Assembly (NCBI GenBank): GCA_900547415.1
Contig: URGS01000010.1
Span: 1-62,148 of the forward strand
Length of the DNA: 62,148 nt
Direction of reading: 5' to 3'
Source of the DNA: an uncultured Phascolarctobacterium sp.
GTDB lineage: Bacteria; Bacillota; Negativicutes; Acidaminococcales; Acidaminococcaceae
The notes under the pieces were generated by a model, which had not been told where the DNA came from, searched no databases, and was given only the letters and a program-made list of their open reading frames with translations. A program made the position numbers and the translations under genes. The first letter of the stretch is position 1. The number at the start of each line of letters is the position of its first letter. Of this stretch, positions 6,697 through 15,801 are shown in pieces.

Positions 6697-8175
6697 ATGG
6701 CTGATTTGGCTGTAACTAATTTTTTAGCAGATAAAATCCAAAATCTCAAGATTGCCGTTATTGGCGACGTTATGCTGGACCGCTATTTTTATGGCGAGGT
6801 AAAGCGTATTTCTCCTGAGGCACCTGTACCTGTAACAAAAATTAACCGCATCAGCTCCGTATTGGGCGGCGCTGCCAATGTGGCGGCTAACCTGGCTCAT
6901 TTGGAGTGCAGGGTTTTTATGGGCGGCGTGACTGGTGATGATGAAAATCGTCAGCTTTTGGAAAAGATGATGAACGAGGCTGGTATTGACTACAGTGGCC
7001 TGGTAAAAAGTCAGCACCGTAAAACTATTACTAAGCTTCGTGTTCTGGGCGGTCAGCAGCAAATGCTGCGCTTAGACTTTGAGGAGACTGGTGATTTAGT
7101 TCCTGATGAAATAATTTCTCTCAGAGCGTGGCTGGAAAATCTTCTTGATAATGGCTTGGACGGTATTATTGTCTCCGACTATGCTAAAGGTGTATGCTCC
7201 GATGATTTTTGCCAATGGGTAATTGCTCAGGGCAAGGCTTATGGTGTTCCTGTGCTCATTGACCCCAAGGGAGCAGACTGGACTAAATACCGTGGCTGTG
7301 ATTTTATCACTCCCAATTTAAAGGAAATGTGCGAGGCAGCAGGCTGCCAGCGTGAAAATGAGGATGAGGCTGTTGTGGCTATGGCTATGGCGGCTAAGGA
7401 TAAATTCCAAATTAAAAATGTAGTTGTAACTCGCAGTGAGCGTGGTATGACACTGGTGAATAACGAAGAAATCATTCATAGTCCTGCTGCAGCTATTGAG
7501 GTTTTTGATGTATCAGGCGCAGGTGATACTGTGGCAGCTGCACTTTTAGTGGCAGCTGCCGGCAAGCTGGAGCTATCAGATGCTGTGTATATGGCTAACC
7601 GTGCTGCAGGAATTGTTGTAGCTAAGGTTGGTACCTATCCTGTACATAGAGAAGAGCTGTTAAAGGACCTTATGACTGAGGAGCGCAAGCAGGGCAAAGG
7701 CTACAGAACCCAAAGCTGGGAGGAAATTGCAGCTTTGGCTCGTAACTGGAAGGCCTGCGGCGAAAAGGTAGTCTTTACTAATGGCTGCTTTGATATTCTC
7801 CATGTAGGTCATGTAACCTATCTGGAAAAGGCGCGCAATTTAGGCAAGCATCTTATTGTAGGCCTGAATACGGACGCCTCTGTACGCCGTTTGAAGGGCG
7901 AAACTCGTCCTTTAGTTCATGAGCTGGACAGAGCAAGAGTTTTGGCTGCTTTAGCCTGTGTAGATGCTGTAGTGCTGTTTGATCAGGACACACCCACTGA
8001 ATTAATTGAACAAATACGACCTGACATTTTAGTCAAGGGTGGCGATTACACTCCTGAACAGGTTGCAGGCCGTGAATATGCCGGCGAGGTCCGCATTATT
8101 GATTTTGAGGACGGATATTCTACTACCGGCGTTGTAGAAAAAATTGCCAACATGGTTAAGGAGGGCAAATTATGA
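6697..8175 (+). CDS. hldE: bifunctional heptose 7-phosphate kinase / heptose 1-phosphate adenylyltransferase HldE
   Basis: 492 residues with two domains. The N-terminal ribokinase-like domain (residues about 1-320) has GDVMLDRY near residue 23, GGAANVAANLAHLE, and the DVSGAGDT active-site loop near 271-278. The C-terminal cytidylyltransferase-like domain (about 345-492) has TNGCFDILHVGH near 361-372 with the H-x-G-H motif, and ends in a STTGVV-type signature. It phosphorylates heptose 7-phosphate to the 1,7-bisphosphate and later adenylylates heptose 1-phosphate. I chose the ATG 2 bases after the gmhA stop; an ATG at 6685 inside gmhA is an alternative. Its last 4 bases overlap hldD (ATGA). 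Confidence 0.96.
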   Translation: MADLAVTNFLADKIQNLKIAVIGDVMLDRYFYGEVKRISPEAPVPVTKINRISSVLGGAANVAANLAHLECRVFMGGVTGDDENRQLLEKMMNEAGIDYSGLVKSQHRKTITKLRVLGGQQQMLRLDFEETGDLVPDEIISLRAWLENLLDNGLDGIIVSDYAKGVCSDDFCQWVIAQGKAYGVPVLIDPKGADWTKYRGCDFITPNLKEMCEAAGCQRENEDEAVVAMAMAAKDKFQIKNVVVTRSERGMTLVNNEEIIHSPAAAIEVFDVSGAGDTVAAALLVAAAGKLELSDAVYMANRAAGIVVAKVGTYPVHREELLKDLMTEERKQGKGYRTQSWEEIAALARNWKACGEKVVFTNGCFDILHVGHVTYLEKARNLGKHLIVGLNTDASVRRLKGETRPLVHELDRARVLAALACVDAVVLFDQDTPTELIEQIRPDILVKGGDYTPEQVAGREYAGEVRIIDFEDGYSTTGVVEKIANMVKEGKL

Positions 8176-9146
8176 TTATCGTAACTGGCGGTGCTGGTTT
8201 TATCGGCAGTAATATTGTTAAAGGTTTGAACGAACGTGGTATTGACGATATTCTTGTAGTTGATAACCTGACTAATATGGTTAAATTCAAAAATATTCAA
8301 GGTCTTAAGGTAAAGGACTATATGGATAAATATGCCTTTATGGACGCTTTAAAGGCTGGTAAATTTAATCATGAAAAAATTGACGTTGTCTTCCACGAGG
8401 GCGCTTGCTCTGACACTATGGAATACAATGGCAAATACATGATGGAAAACAACTTTGAGTATACCAAGAATATGCTTCATTTCTGTTTAGACAGAAAAAT
8501 TCAGCTGCTGTACGCATCCTCTGCTTCTACCTATGGCAGTGGTGCTCATGGCTTCCGTGAGGAGCCTGCTTGCGAAGAAGCGCTGAACGTATATGCATTC
8601 TCCAAGCTGTTCTTTGATAACTATCTGCGTCGCCTGCTGCCCACTGCTCAAAGTCAGGTAGTTGGTCTGCGTTATTTCAACGTATATGGTCCTCAGGAAA
8701 ACCACAAGGGCAAAATGGCTTCTATGATTTACCAAATGTACAATCAATGGAAAGCTGAGCACAAGGTTCGTCTCTTTGGCGAATATGACGGCTATGGACC
8801 TGGTGAGCATACTCGTGATTTTATCTATGTTAAGGACGTTGTTAAGGTTAACTTCTTCTTCTGGGATCATCCGGAAATCAGCGGCATCTACAACTGCGGT
8901 ACCGGTCATTCTCACCAGTTCAATACCTTGGCAAAGGGCGTGCTGAAGCACTTTGGCAGCGGCGAGCTGGAATACGTTCCCTTCCCTGAGGTATTGAAGG
9001 GCAAATACCAAAGCTTTACCGAAGCTGATCCTGCTAATCTGCTGGCTGCTGGTTATGACGGTGGCTTTACTCCTATTGAGGATGCAATTGCAGAATATTG
9101 CCAGCTTTTAGACAAAACCGGCGGTTATTATGTCTATGAAGGCTAA
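8172..9146 (+). CDS. hldD: ADP-L-glycero-D-manno-heptose 6-epimerase HldD
   Basis: 324 residues, extended short-chain dehydrogenase fold. The NAD(P) site is the N-terminal GGAGFIGSNI. The catalytic region has YASSASTYG followed by YAFSKLFFDNY, the Y-x3-K pair. LRYFNVYGP and the HMASM-like stretch GKMASMIYQMYNQW match HldD. It inverts C6 of ADP-D-glycero-D-manno-heptose, the last step before transfer into the inner core. It overlaps hldE by 4 bases and gmhB by 17, so translation is coupled throughout. Confidence 0.96.
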   Translation: MIIVTGGAGFIGSNIVKGLNERGIDDILVVDNLTNMVKFKNIQGLKVKDYMDKYAFMDALKAGKFNHEKIDVVFHEGACSDTMEYNGKYMMENNFEYTKNMLHFCLDRKIQLLYASSASTYGSGAHGFREEPACEEALNVYAFSKLFFDNYLRRLLPTAQSQVVGLRYFNVYGPQENHKGKMASMIYQMYNQWKAEHKVRLFGEYDGYGPGEHTRDFIYVKDVVKVNFFFWDHPEISGIYNCGTGHSHQFNTLAKGVLKHFGSGELEYVPFPEVLKGKYQSFTEADPANLLAAGYDGGFTPIEDAIAEYCQLLDKTGGYYVYEG

Positions 9147-9636
9147 GGCAGTATTTTTCGACAGGGACGGCGTTCTGAATGTGGACGTGTCCTATCTTTA
9201 TAAAATCGAAGACTTGTGCTGGGTGGATGGTGCCCGCGAGGCTCTGGCCTACCTGACTGAGCAGGGCTATAAAATTTTTGTGGTGACTAATCAGAGCGGT
9301 ATTGCCCGTGGCTATTACACCATTGAAGAGATGAACAAGCTCCACGAGCATATGATGGCAGAAATTGCTGCTTACGGCGGTAAGGTTGAAAAAATCTATT
9401 ACTGTCCTCATCATAAAGAAGGCAAGCTGCAGGAATTTGCCATTGACTGTGACTGCCGCAAGCCCAAACCGGGCATGCTGCTGCAGGCCTTTGCTGAATA
9501 CGAGCTGGATAAGGAAGCTTGCTTTCTTATTGGCGACAGTCCTCGTGATGTTGAGGCTGCGGAGGCTGCGGGAATTCGTGGCTATTTGTACAAGGAAGGC
9601 AATTTGCTGGACTTTGTAAAAAATATTGTTAAGTAG
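9130..9636 (+). CDS. gmhB: D-glycero-beta-D-manno-heptose 1,7-bisphosphate 7-phosphatase GmhB
   Basis: 168 residues, HAD phosphatase. The nucleophile motif FFDRDGVLN (D11, D13) is near the N-terminus, VVTNQSGIARG is motif II, and GDSPRDVEAA is motif IV. The zinc-binding insert typical of GmhB is present as CPHH, then CDCRKPKPGM. It removes the 7-phosphate from heptose 1,7-bisphosphate between the two HldE reactions. The start lies inside hldD (17-base overlap); ATG 9136 is an alternative start. Confidence 0.95.
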   Translation: MSMKAKAVFFDRDGVLNVDVSYLYKIEDLCWVDGAREALAYLTEQGYKIFVVTNQSGIARGYYTIEEMNKLHEHMMAEIAAYGGKVEKIYYCPHHKEGKLQEFAIDCDCRKPKPGMLLQAFAEYELDKEACFLIGDSPRDVEAAEAAGIRGYLYKEGNLLDFVKNIVK

Positions 9637-9643
9637 GCTGGAT

Positions 9644-10690
9644 ATGGAATACAAAAATATTTTACTCATCAAAATGAGTTCCTTGGGAGATATACTGCAC
9701 ACCCTGCCCTTTGCAGCAGCTTTGCGCCAACGTTATCCCAAGGCAAAAATCACCTGGCTGGTGCATCCGCAGTTTGCAGGCTTTGTGCCCGATGCCCCGA
9801 CCATTGATGAGGTGCTCTATTTTGATAAAGTAAAGTTTAATAAGATGGGCTTAGGGGATAAGCTTAAATATTTTAAGGAAATGCGTGCTCTGCTGCACAG
9901 CAAGCATTTTGACCTTGTTATTGATATGCAGGGCCTTTTTAAGAGCGCGGTCTTGGCTGCTATCAGCGGCTGTGATAACCGTATTGGCTATTGTGAAATG
10001 CGTGAGGGCAGCGGCTTTGTCAGCAAAGCCATTACAGGAGCTCATAGCAAGGACCATGTAATTGAACGTTATCTTGACGTGGCACGCTATTTAGGCGCTA
10101 AGGTGGAAAGCTTGGACGATGTAGTATTTCCTATGCCTAATTTGGACAAGGAAGAGGCTAGCGTCAAGGAAAAGCTGGCGCAAAAGGGACTTAAGGGCGA
10201 TTATATTGTTATTGTTCCAGGCGCCCGCTGGTGGACCAAGGAATGGCCTGTAGAGCATTATGTGACTCTGTCCAAAATGCTGGCTGCTGATGGCGTAAGC
10301 GTGGTGCTTGCAGGTGGTCCTGATGATGCACCTAAGGGGAAGGCTATCAAAGAGCAGTCTGCAGAGGATAAGGTTATTGATATGACAGGTCAGACCAGTC
10401 TCCGTGAGTTGGCGGCTCTTATCAAAAATTGCCGTTTCTTCATTAGTGCGGATACTGGTCCACTGCACTTTGCAGCGGCTTTAAAAAAGCCTCTGGTGGC
10501 TATGTATGGACCTACCAAGGCAGACAGAACGGGTCCCTATGGCAGTGATAAAGCCAAGGTAATTCTTTCTCCTGCCCAGTGTGCAGGCTGTTTAAAGAAG
10601 GACTGCAAGGATTGGCATTGCATGCACGATATCACACCGGAAATGGTTTATAAAATTTACAAGGAAAGTTGGAGCGAGGCTAATGGTTGA
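9644..10690 (+). CDS. GT9 heptosyltransferase, WaaC/WaaF-like
   Basis: 348 residues, glycosyltransferase family 9 (GT-B fold). The N-terminus KNILLIKMSSLGDILHTLP is the family signature; the donor-binding half has VPGARWWTKEWPVEHY and ISADTGPLHFAAALKKP. These enzymes transfer heptose from ADP-heptose to Kdo or to the first heptose at the cytoplasmic face. A C-terminal cysteine cluster (CAGC, then C, then C) is shared with the next gene. The start at 9644 is preferred over an upstream TTG at 9626 because the protein then begins right at the family motif. Which acceptor it uses cannot be told by eye. It is 7 bases behind gmhB and overlaps the next GT9 gene by 8. Confidence 0.88.
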   Translation: MEYKNILLIKMSSLGDILHTLPFAAALRQRYPKAKITWLVHPQFAGFVPDAPTIDEVLYFDKVKFNKMGLGDKLKYFKEMRALLHSKHFDLVIDMQGLFKSAVLAAISGCDNRIGYCEMREGSGFVSKAITGAHSKDHVIERYLDVARYLGAKVESLDDVVFPMPNLDKEEASVKEKLAQKGLKGDYIVIVPGARWWTKEWPVEHYVTLSKMLAADGVSVVLAGGPDDAPKGKAIKEQSAEDKVIDMTGQTSLRELAALIKNCRFFISADTGPLHFAAALKKPLVAMYGPTKADRTGPYGSDKAKVILSPAQCAGCLKKDCKDWHCMHDITPEMVYKIYKESWSEANG

Positions 10691-11720
10691 GTTAAATGGT
10701 AAAAAAATCTTAGTGACATTTTTAATGCATCTGGGTGATTTGACCTTGACTACACCCTTTATTCATGCTCTGCGCAAGGCTGCACCTGATGCTCATATAA
10801 CATATCTTGTGGATGAAAAGCTGAAGGATGTTGTTTTGCATAATCCTTATCTTGATGAGGTTATTACTATTGATAAAAAGGGTCGTGACAATAGCATTTT
10901 GGCCCTGATGGCCTGTGCCCGCAAGCTTAGCGGTATGAATTTTGATGTGCTTATTAATCTGCACCCCAACGAGCGCTGCTCCTTTATCTGCGCTTTGACT
11001 AAGTGCAAGCTTAAGACAGGCACTACTCATACTATCTTTAAGCCTATGTGGGATGTATTCACTCCCTTAAATAGAAAAATCCACGCTGCAGATATGTATC
11101 TTGATGTGCTGACTCAGATTGGTGTAAAAAACTTGGAGCATAATGGCTTAGAAATTTTCCCCAGCGACGAGCATTTTAAAAATGCAGAGGAGTTTTGGCG
11201 CAATCATGGCGTGTTTGGCAGTGACAAGCTCATAGGCTTTAATATCGGCAGTGCTGTTGTAACCAAGCGTTGGGCACCGGAGCGCTTTGCTCAGGTGGCA
11301 GACCATTTTGCAGAAAAGGGCTACAAGCCCGTATTCTTTGGCGGTACTATGGATGAAGAAATGGTTCAGGAAGCAATCAGCTTTATGAAGACCACTCCTG
11401 TAGTAGCAACTGGCAGCTTTACTATTGGCACTTTGGCCGCAGCTATGAGGCGCTGCAGCCTGATTATTACTAATGACAGCGGGCCTATGCACGTTGCTAT
11501 CAGCCAAAAGGTACCTATTGTAGCCATGTATGGTCCCTCTAGTCCTAAGCTGTATGGACCTTACACTAAGGATGCTACTATTGTTACAGCACAGCCTCCC
11601 TGCTTAGGCTGCGCCAGTGGCATGAAGCATAAATGCGACGATATGCAGTGCATGACCCGCCTTTATGTGGAGCAGGTAATTGAAGCAGCAGAAAAAATGC
11701 TGGCTGCAAAAGAGAAGTAA
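10683..11720 (+). CDS. second GT9 heptosyltransferase-like enzyme, WaaF/WaaQ-like
   Basis: 345 residues, glycosyltransferase family 9. The N-terminus KILVTFLMHLGDLTLTTPF is the family signature, and the C-terminal half has NIGSAVVTKRWAPERFAQVA and IITNDSGPMHVAISQKVPIVAMYGP. The C-terminal CLGC-x7-C cluster parallels that in the preceding gene and may bind metal or stabilise the fold. It overlaps the preceding GT9 gene by 8 bases and closes the heptose operon. It likely adds a further heptose to the inner core; donor and acceptor are inferred from family and context. Confidence 0.88.
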   Translation: MVELNGKKILVTFLMHLGDLTLTTPFIHALRKAAPDAHITYLVDEKLKDVVLHNPYLDEVITIDKKGRDNSILALMACARKLSGMNFDVLINLHPNERCSFICALTKCKLKTGTTHTIFKPMWDVFTPLNRKIHAADMYLDVLTQIGVKNLEHNGLEIFPSDEHFKNAEEFWRNHGVFGSDKLIGFNIGSAVVTKRWAPERFAQVADHFAEKGYKPVFFGGTMDEEMVQEAISFMKTTPVVATGSFTIGTLAAAMRRCSLIITNDSGPMHVAISQKVPIVAMYGPSSPKLYGPYTKDATIVTAQPPCLGCASGMKHKCDDMQCMTRLYVEQVIEAAEKMLAAKEK

Positions 11721-11911
11721 ATAGAGAAGTAAAATACGTCCACAGATGGCAGCTATATAAAGTGCAGCGCCTTTTGTGATACATGAGCAGTATAATAGCA
11801 GTTTTATAAAGAAGTAATTAGAAGTACCAGAAGTATAAATGCAGTAAAGTTTAAAAGTAAGCAGTACCTTATGAAGTAGTAAAAATTTACTTTAAAGGAG
11901 ATGCATTTATC

Positions 11912-12556
11912 TTGAAAAAGCAACAGACTAGTATTAACCAAGAGGTTTTGCTGTTGTGTGAGCGTACTGACATTGCTCAATTTTTGCATGTTTATATCAG
12001 ACACCTATTTAAACAGGGTGTGGCTATGAACAATGTGCAGATTATTAATTTTAACGGTATGGGAAGACTGCCGGCACTTTTAAAGCGTCTGGAAAATATG
12101 GAAGGCGCAGACAAGGTGCGCAAGGCCCTGATAATCGCTGACTCTGAGGATAATATCCGCAGCAAAAGTCAGCGAATAGGCAGCGTCATCAGGCACAGCT
12201 TTTTAGTAGAGCTGGAATATTGTCAGCATTACTTTTTCCCTGGTCGACGCAGCTCCCGAGGCTGGCACCATGGCTATTTAGAGGACGTGCTTTTGCAGGT
12301 GCTGCAGCAGGATTCATCCGAAGAATGCGGCTACTATAATCTGTATAATATTACGGCGGACTTTCTCCTTAGCGTCAACGGCTGCAGAGGCAGGGAGTAC
12401 CAGCTGAAAAATGAAAGCAGACATATGCTCTGCAGCTACCTGTCCGGTACGGACAAATACGCAGGCATGCGCATTGCTGAGGCAGCTCAGCTAGGAGCCT
12501 TTGACCTAGACAATCAAAAATTTGACAGCCTTAAGAATTATCTGTTGATGCTGTAA
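11912..12556 (+). CDS. TOPRIM-like protein (DUF3226-like)
   Basis: 214 residues, soluble. The layout recalls TOPRIM domains: LLLCERTDIAQFLHVY near residue 13 with the conserved Glu, INFNGMGRLPALLKRL near 45, ALIIADSEDN near 73 in the D-x-D position, then FPGRRSSRGWHHGYLEDVLLQ, which resembles DUF3226-type proteins. The start is TTG with AAAGGAG 11 bases upstream; no ATG fits. The 190-base leader is rich in short AGAAGTA-type repeats. It lies 192 bases behind the heptose operon and need not be functionally linked. The family activity is not established; nuclease or nucleotide-related function is a guess. Confidence 0.6.
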   Translation: MKKQQTSINQEVLLLCERTDIAQFLHVYIRHLFKQGVAMNNVQIINFNGMGRLPALLKRLENMEGADKVRKALIIADSEDNIRSKSQRIGSVIRHSFLVELEYCQHYFFPGRRSSRGWHHGYLEDVLLQVLQQDSSEECGYYNLYNITADFLLSVNGCRGREYQLKNESRHMLCSYLSGTDKYAGMRIAEAAQLGAFDLDNQKFDSLKNYLLML

Positions 12557-12563
12557 AGAGAAG

Positions 12564-12605
12564 AACCGCTCCGCCATCATGCGTAAGCATGGTGGCGGAG
12601 CGGTT
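12564..12605 (+). terminator. strong GC-rich hairpin, possible terminator
   Basis: Arms AACCGCTCCGCCA and TGGCGGAGCGGTT pair fully, with further pairing of CATGC/GCATG around a short loop. The following bases are GTGTTCTATA, a poor T-tract, so it may act as a terminator, an RNA end protector or both. Confidence 0.55.
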
Positions 12606-12794
12606 GTGTTCTATAAGAATACTCATAGAATTTTAAGAGTTATAGTGAGCGTTTGATAGTTAATAGCCAAAACTACTTATGATATCCTAATAATATGCTT
12701 GATGAATTACAAGATTTAGGATAGAATATTTCATAAAACAGCTTGACTAGTAAGTCAAATTCTGTTGAGCAATTATGTAAGGTAGGATTTAAAT

Positions 12795-13370
12795 ATGCCA
12801 TATTTGATATATTTTTTATTGTTGATTCCATTGAATATGATGTTGCCTGTTTCTTGGGGCGAGGAAAACAGCGTTTTAAAAAATATTCAGCTAGTTTGTC
12901 TTATAGCAGCTGCAATAATGTGCTATGGCTATAAAAATGCAGAGATTAAATATTGGGGCGGAAGTCAGAAGGCCTTGTGTTATGCAGGTACATTATTTTT
13001 CTTTTTACTCACTATGCGTGAGATTAGCTGGGGACGAGTCTTATTGATACACCCTGATGGAAGAATATATCAGTATTCAGAAATGGGCTTGTATGGACAA
13101 ATGGTCCATCCTTTAGTATGTATATTAATAGCACTACTGCTTGTGTTATTATATAGGTCTAAATTTTGGAAAATTTTTGGACTAATAAAATTTCCGATTA
13201 AGTCGTTTATTCTGTTGATGCTATTTGTTTTGATGTCATGGATTGGAGAAAAGGGAGAAATAAGTATATTTCATGGAAATCTCTCGGAAGAACTAGCTGA
13301 ACTAGGTGTATATTTAATGATGTGCAAATTGACAAGAGATTCATTAAGAAATTTACATACAAAATACTAA
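12795..13370 (+). CDS. polytopic membrane protein of the 'EISWG' type
   Basis: 191 residues with about five hydrophobic segments (residues about 2-18, 29-45, 60-76, 98-116, 134-149). After the third helix is MREISWGR, and near the C-terminus EELAEL. These positions match a family of small membrane proteins with an E-E-I-S-W-G-Q motif that I know only as uncharacterised, often near polysaccharide genes. A related protein is encoded at 39547-40188 on the other side of the glycan locus. The AGGTAGGA site supports the ATG at 12795. No enzymatic function can be assigned. Confidence 0.65.
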   Translation: MPYLIYFLLLIPLNMMLPVSWGEENSVLKNIQLVCLIAAAIMCYGYKNAEIKYWGGSQKALCYAGTLFFFLLTMREISWGRVLLIHPDGRIYQYSEMGLYGQMVHPLVCILIALLLVLLYRSKFWKIFGLIKFPIKSFILLMLFVLMSWIGEKGEISIFHGNLSEELAELGVYLMMCKLTRDSLRNLHTKY

Positions 13371-13383
13371 AATAATGATTTTT

Positions 13384-13437
13384 AGCCGTGTAGGATTCTG
13401 GGTACATATCATACATATCAGACTTGCACGGCTTTTT
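13384..13437 (+). terminator. intrinsic terminator
   Basis: AGCCGTG (13384-13390) pairs with CACGGCT (13427-13433), followed by five T residues. The 36-base loop is long and contains the near-repeat CATATCATACATATCA. It lies just after the small membrane protein gene. Confidence 0.6.
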
Positions 13438-13573
13438 ATATTTAATAATGAGTCTAATTCAGCAATTATTGAAATTATAGAGATTATATATTATAATATA
13501 AAAAAGATGCAAAGAGTATATGTGTATCGTAAGTTAAATAACTATAAATATAAACTAAAAGGAAAGTAAATAA

Positions 13574-15502
13574 ATGAATAATATAATGAAATTTTTTAAT
13601 AAATTCTTACAAGGTCTACAGCAGGATTTAAAGATATTTGTTTTTTGGTGGGTTGTATTTACTGTATTTAGGGGCTTATTTATTTGGATATATAGCTCAC
13701 AATTGGCTGGCGTATATACTCAGGTTGCAGAGGCAATGCTTCTTGGTTTTAAAATAAGTCTAAAAACATCTGGAATGCTATGCGTAATAGGCTTTGCTCT
13801 TGCTACTTTGCCAGGTATCTTTCTAAAGCAGCAGTGGAGTAATAAGATTAGATTGACCTGGCACAGATTGGCACTAGTATTTTTCACCATATGTTTTTTC
13901 GCTAGAATTCCGTATTACAGAATATTCAACTCTGGCTTTAATATGATGCTTATTAATGGTATTCATGATGATATTTATGCTACCTTTATGACTGCAGTCC
14001 AGGAGTATCAACTATGGTGGCGTTTGCCAGCAGCTATTATAGTAGGTGTTGTTTTAGGTTATTTACTTAAGGCGTTTTTAGAAAGAACGTATAGCTTTAC
14101 TGCGACAAAGAAAAATATCAAATTCGTTGTTCCAATTTTAATTGTATTTTTGCCTGTTTTGGCAGTATTTACTCGTTATGGTGGTGCCTTCAATTATGCA
14201 GGCTCTGTAAACTGGGAAAGCGCAGGCCGTTATAATTCCAATCTGCTTAATGAAGCAGTATTGGATGATGGTCAGGCCTTATATCGTGTTCATAGCATGA
14301 AAAAACGCTTGGATAAGGTTACTAATGTTAATATTTCCAGTGATGAGTTGCGCAAAAAGATAGCCATTGTAGGTGGCAATCCTGATGCAAAAACAATTGA
14401 TGATGCCTTTGTACGTACTGTAAAAGCTCCAAAGAGAACAGAAAAACCTGATAACATTATTCTTATTATTGGTGAAAGCTTTGGTGAATGGCCTTTTTTG
14501 CCTCAATTCCAAGCTTTGGGACTAGTAAATCAAACCATGCCTTTAAAAAATGCTCCTAATGGTGCATATATAAATACTATGCTGGCCAATGGTGATGGCA
14601 CTATGACTTCATTGAACGGTATTATTTCCGGCTTGCCTAGCAGTGGATTATATGAAAACTATCAGGCTAAAACATTTGAAGAAAAATACCAGATGGGCCT
14701 GGGATATATTATGAAGCAGCTTGGTTATAAAACCGTGTTCTGGTATGGTGGCTTTTCTGGTTGGCAAAATATTAAAAACTATGCGTTGGCACAAAGTTTT
14801 GATGAATTTCACTGTGCTGATGAATTTGCATCTGAGGATGGCAATGCTTGGGGTTGCAGCGACAAGCAGCTCTTTGCAGAAGTCAATAAGTATATTGCTA
14901 CGGAAATGCAGGGGGAAAAGGTATTCCATGCAATTCTTACTACAAGTAATCATCCGCCTTACACTATTGATGTTAAGCAAGAAGGCTTTGATGCAGCATC
15001 TGTAAAGGCAAAGTTGACTGATGATATTAGCAAAGATGATAACACCATCAATGAGCTTGGCCATATTTGGTATGCTGATAAAACAACTGGTGACTTTGTG
15101 AGAGAAGCAGAAAAAATTGCTCCTAAGAGTGTATTTATCATTACAGGCGACCATTCCGAGCGTTTTACCTTTGCTAAAGAGCAAAATGCTAGAACCTTAT
15201 CTGCAATTCCCTGTATTTTTTACGGATACCAAATCACTCCGGAGTTGTTTAATAACGCACAGGTTGGCTGCCATATGCAGTTGGCTGGGACTTTGGCTGA
15301 ACTTTATGGTGAGCAAGGCATGCAATACAGCAGCATGCTGCCTAGTATGTTTGAATGCAGTGAGGTATTTAACTACAAGCTTTATGGCAATGAGAATACT
15401 ATGGAATCTTTGAGCAAGCATGCAGATATGCAGCAAAAGGCAGATAATGCACGCAGCATTGCAGCATGGAGGGTGCTGAAGGGGAACAATCTTAGTGAAT
15501 AA
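13574..15502 (+). CDS. LTA synthase / MdoB family phosphotransferase
   Basis: 642 residues. Five hydrophobic segments occupy roughly residues 18-200, followed by an extracytoplasmic sulfatase-type catalytic domain. That domain opens NIILIIGESFGEWPF (metal-binding Glu) and holds GDGTMTSLNGIISG, where the Thr is the expected nucleophile, then LTTSNHPPY and FIITGDHSERF with the metal-binding Asp-His. Such enzymes move phosphoglycerol or phosphoethanolamine from phospholipids to an envelope glycan in the periplasm. In a Gram-negative-type Firmicute the acceptor is more likely LPS or a periplasmic glucan than lipoteichoic acid. The gene is flanked by terminators on both sides, so it is monocistronic. 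AAAGGAAAG lies 9 bases before the start. Confidence 0.85.
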   Translation: MNNIMKFFNKFLQGLQQDLKIFVFWWVVFTVFRGLFIWIYSSQLAGVYTQVAEAMLLGFKISLKTSGMLCVIGFALATLPGIFLKQQWSNKIRLTWHRLALVFFTICFFARIPYYRIFNSGFNMMLINGIHDDIYATFMTAVQEYQLWWRLPAAIIVGVVLGYLLKAFLERTYSFTATKKNIKFVVPILIVFLPVLAVFTRYGGAFNYAGSVNWESAGRYNSNLLNEAVLDDGQALYRVHSMKKRLDKVTNVNISSDELRKKIAIVGGNPDAKTIDDAFVRTVKAPKRTEKPDNIILIIGESFGEWPFLPQFQALGLVNQTMPLKNAPNGAYINTMLANGDGTMTSLNGIISGLPSSGLYENYQAKTFEEKYQMGLGYIMKQLGYKTVFWYGGFSGWQNIKNYALAQSFDEFHCADEFASEDGNAWGCSDKQLFAEVNKYIATEMQGEKVFHAILTTSNHPPYTIDVKQEGFDAASVKAKLTDDISKDDNTINELGHIWYADKTTGDFVREAEKIAPKSVFIITGDHSERFTFAKEQNARTLSAIPCIFYGYQITPELFNNAQVGCHMQLAGTLAELYGEQGMQYSSMLPSMFECSEVFNYKLYGNENTMESLSKHADMQQKADNARSIAAWRVLKGNNLSE

Positions 15503-15566
15503 TTAAATAAACGAAAATAGGAATATAGACTTATAAAACTAAATACGTAATTAATCAAAAGCAATA

Positions 15567-15628
15567 AAAGAGCTCTTTCTCCCAAAATGATAGTTTGTAC
15601 TCATTTTGGGTAATAAAGAGCTCTTTTT
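15567..15628 (+). terminator. long intrinsic terminator
   Basis: AAAGAGCTCTTT and CCCAAAATGA pair with TCATTTTGGG and AAAGAGCTCTTTTT in a long interrupted stem, ending in a T-tract. It closes the LTA-synthase-like gene. The rest of the gap to 15801 is AT-rich, with TATACTATACTATATAGT at about 15680-15698 as a possible promoter for the glycan locus. Confidence 0.75.
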
Positions 15629-15801
15629 GTATCATATTTTGGTGTGTTTGTAACTAAAAAATTGCCTTTTAGATTGCTTTATACTATACTATATAGTGTG
15701 GATAAGTATTTCTTATTGTAAAGAAAATTAGTGCTTACAGCGAGCAAAATCTATAGAACTAAAGCTGATTTAAAGATGGAATAAAGGATTGACGAAGACT
15801 T

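Noticed and set aside
11721..11900. Short AGAAGTA-type repeats as a tandem array
   Set aside because: The copies are irregular in spacing and sequence. They look like low-complexity drift rather than a functional array.
12743..12934. 63-codon frame overlapping the start of the membrane protein at 12795
   Set aside because: No ribosome site and no motif. The frame starting at 12795 gives a full polytopic membrane protein with family features.
13375..13569. 64-codon frame starting inside the terminator at 13384
   Set aside because: It spans a terminator hairpin and the promoter region of the LTA-synthase-like gene, lacks a ribosome site, and its composition (Ile, Tyr, Asn) reflects AT-rich non-coding DNA.
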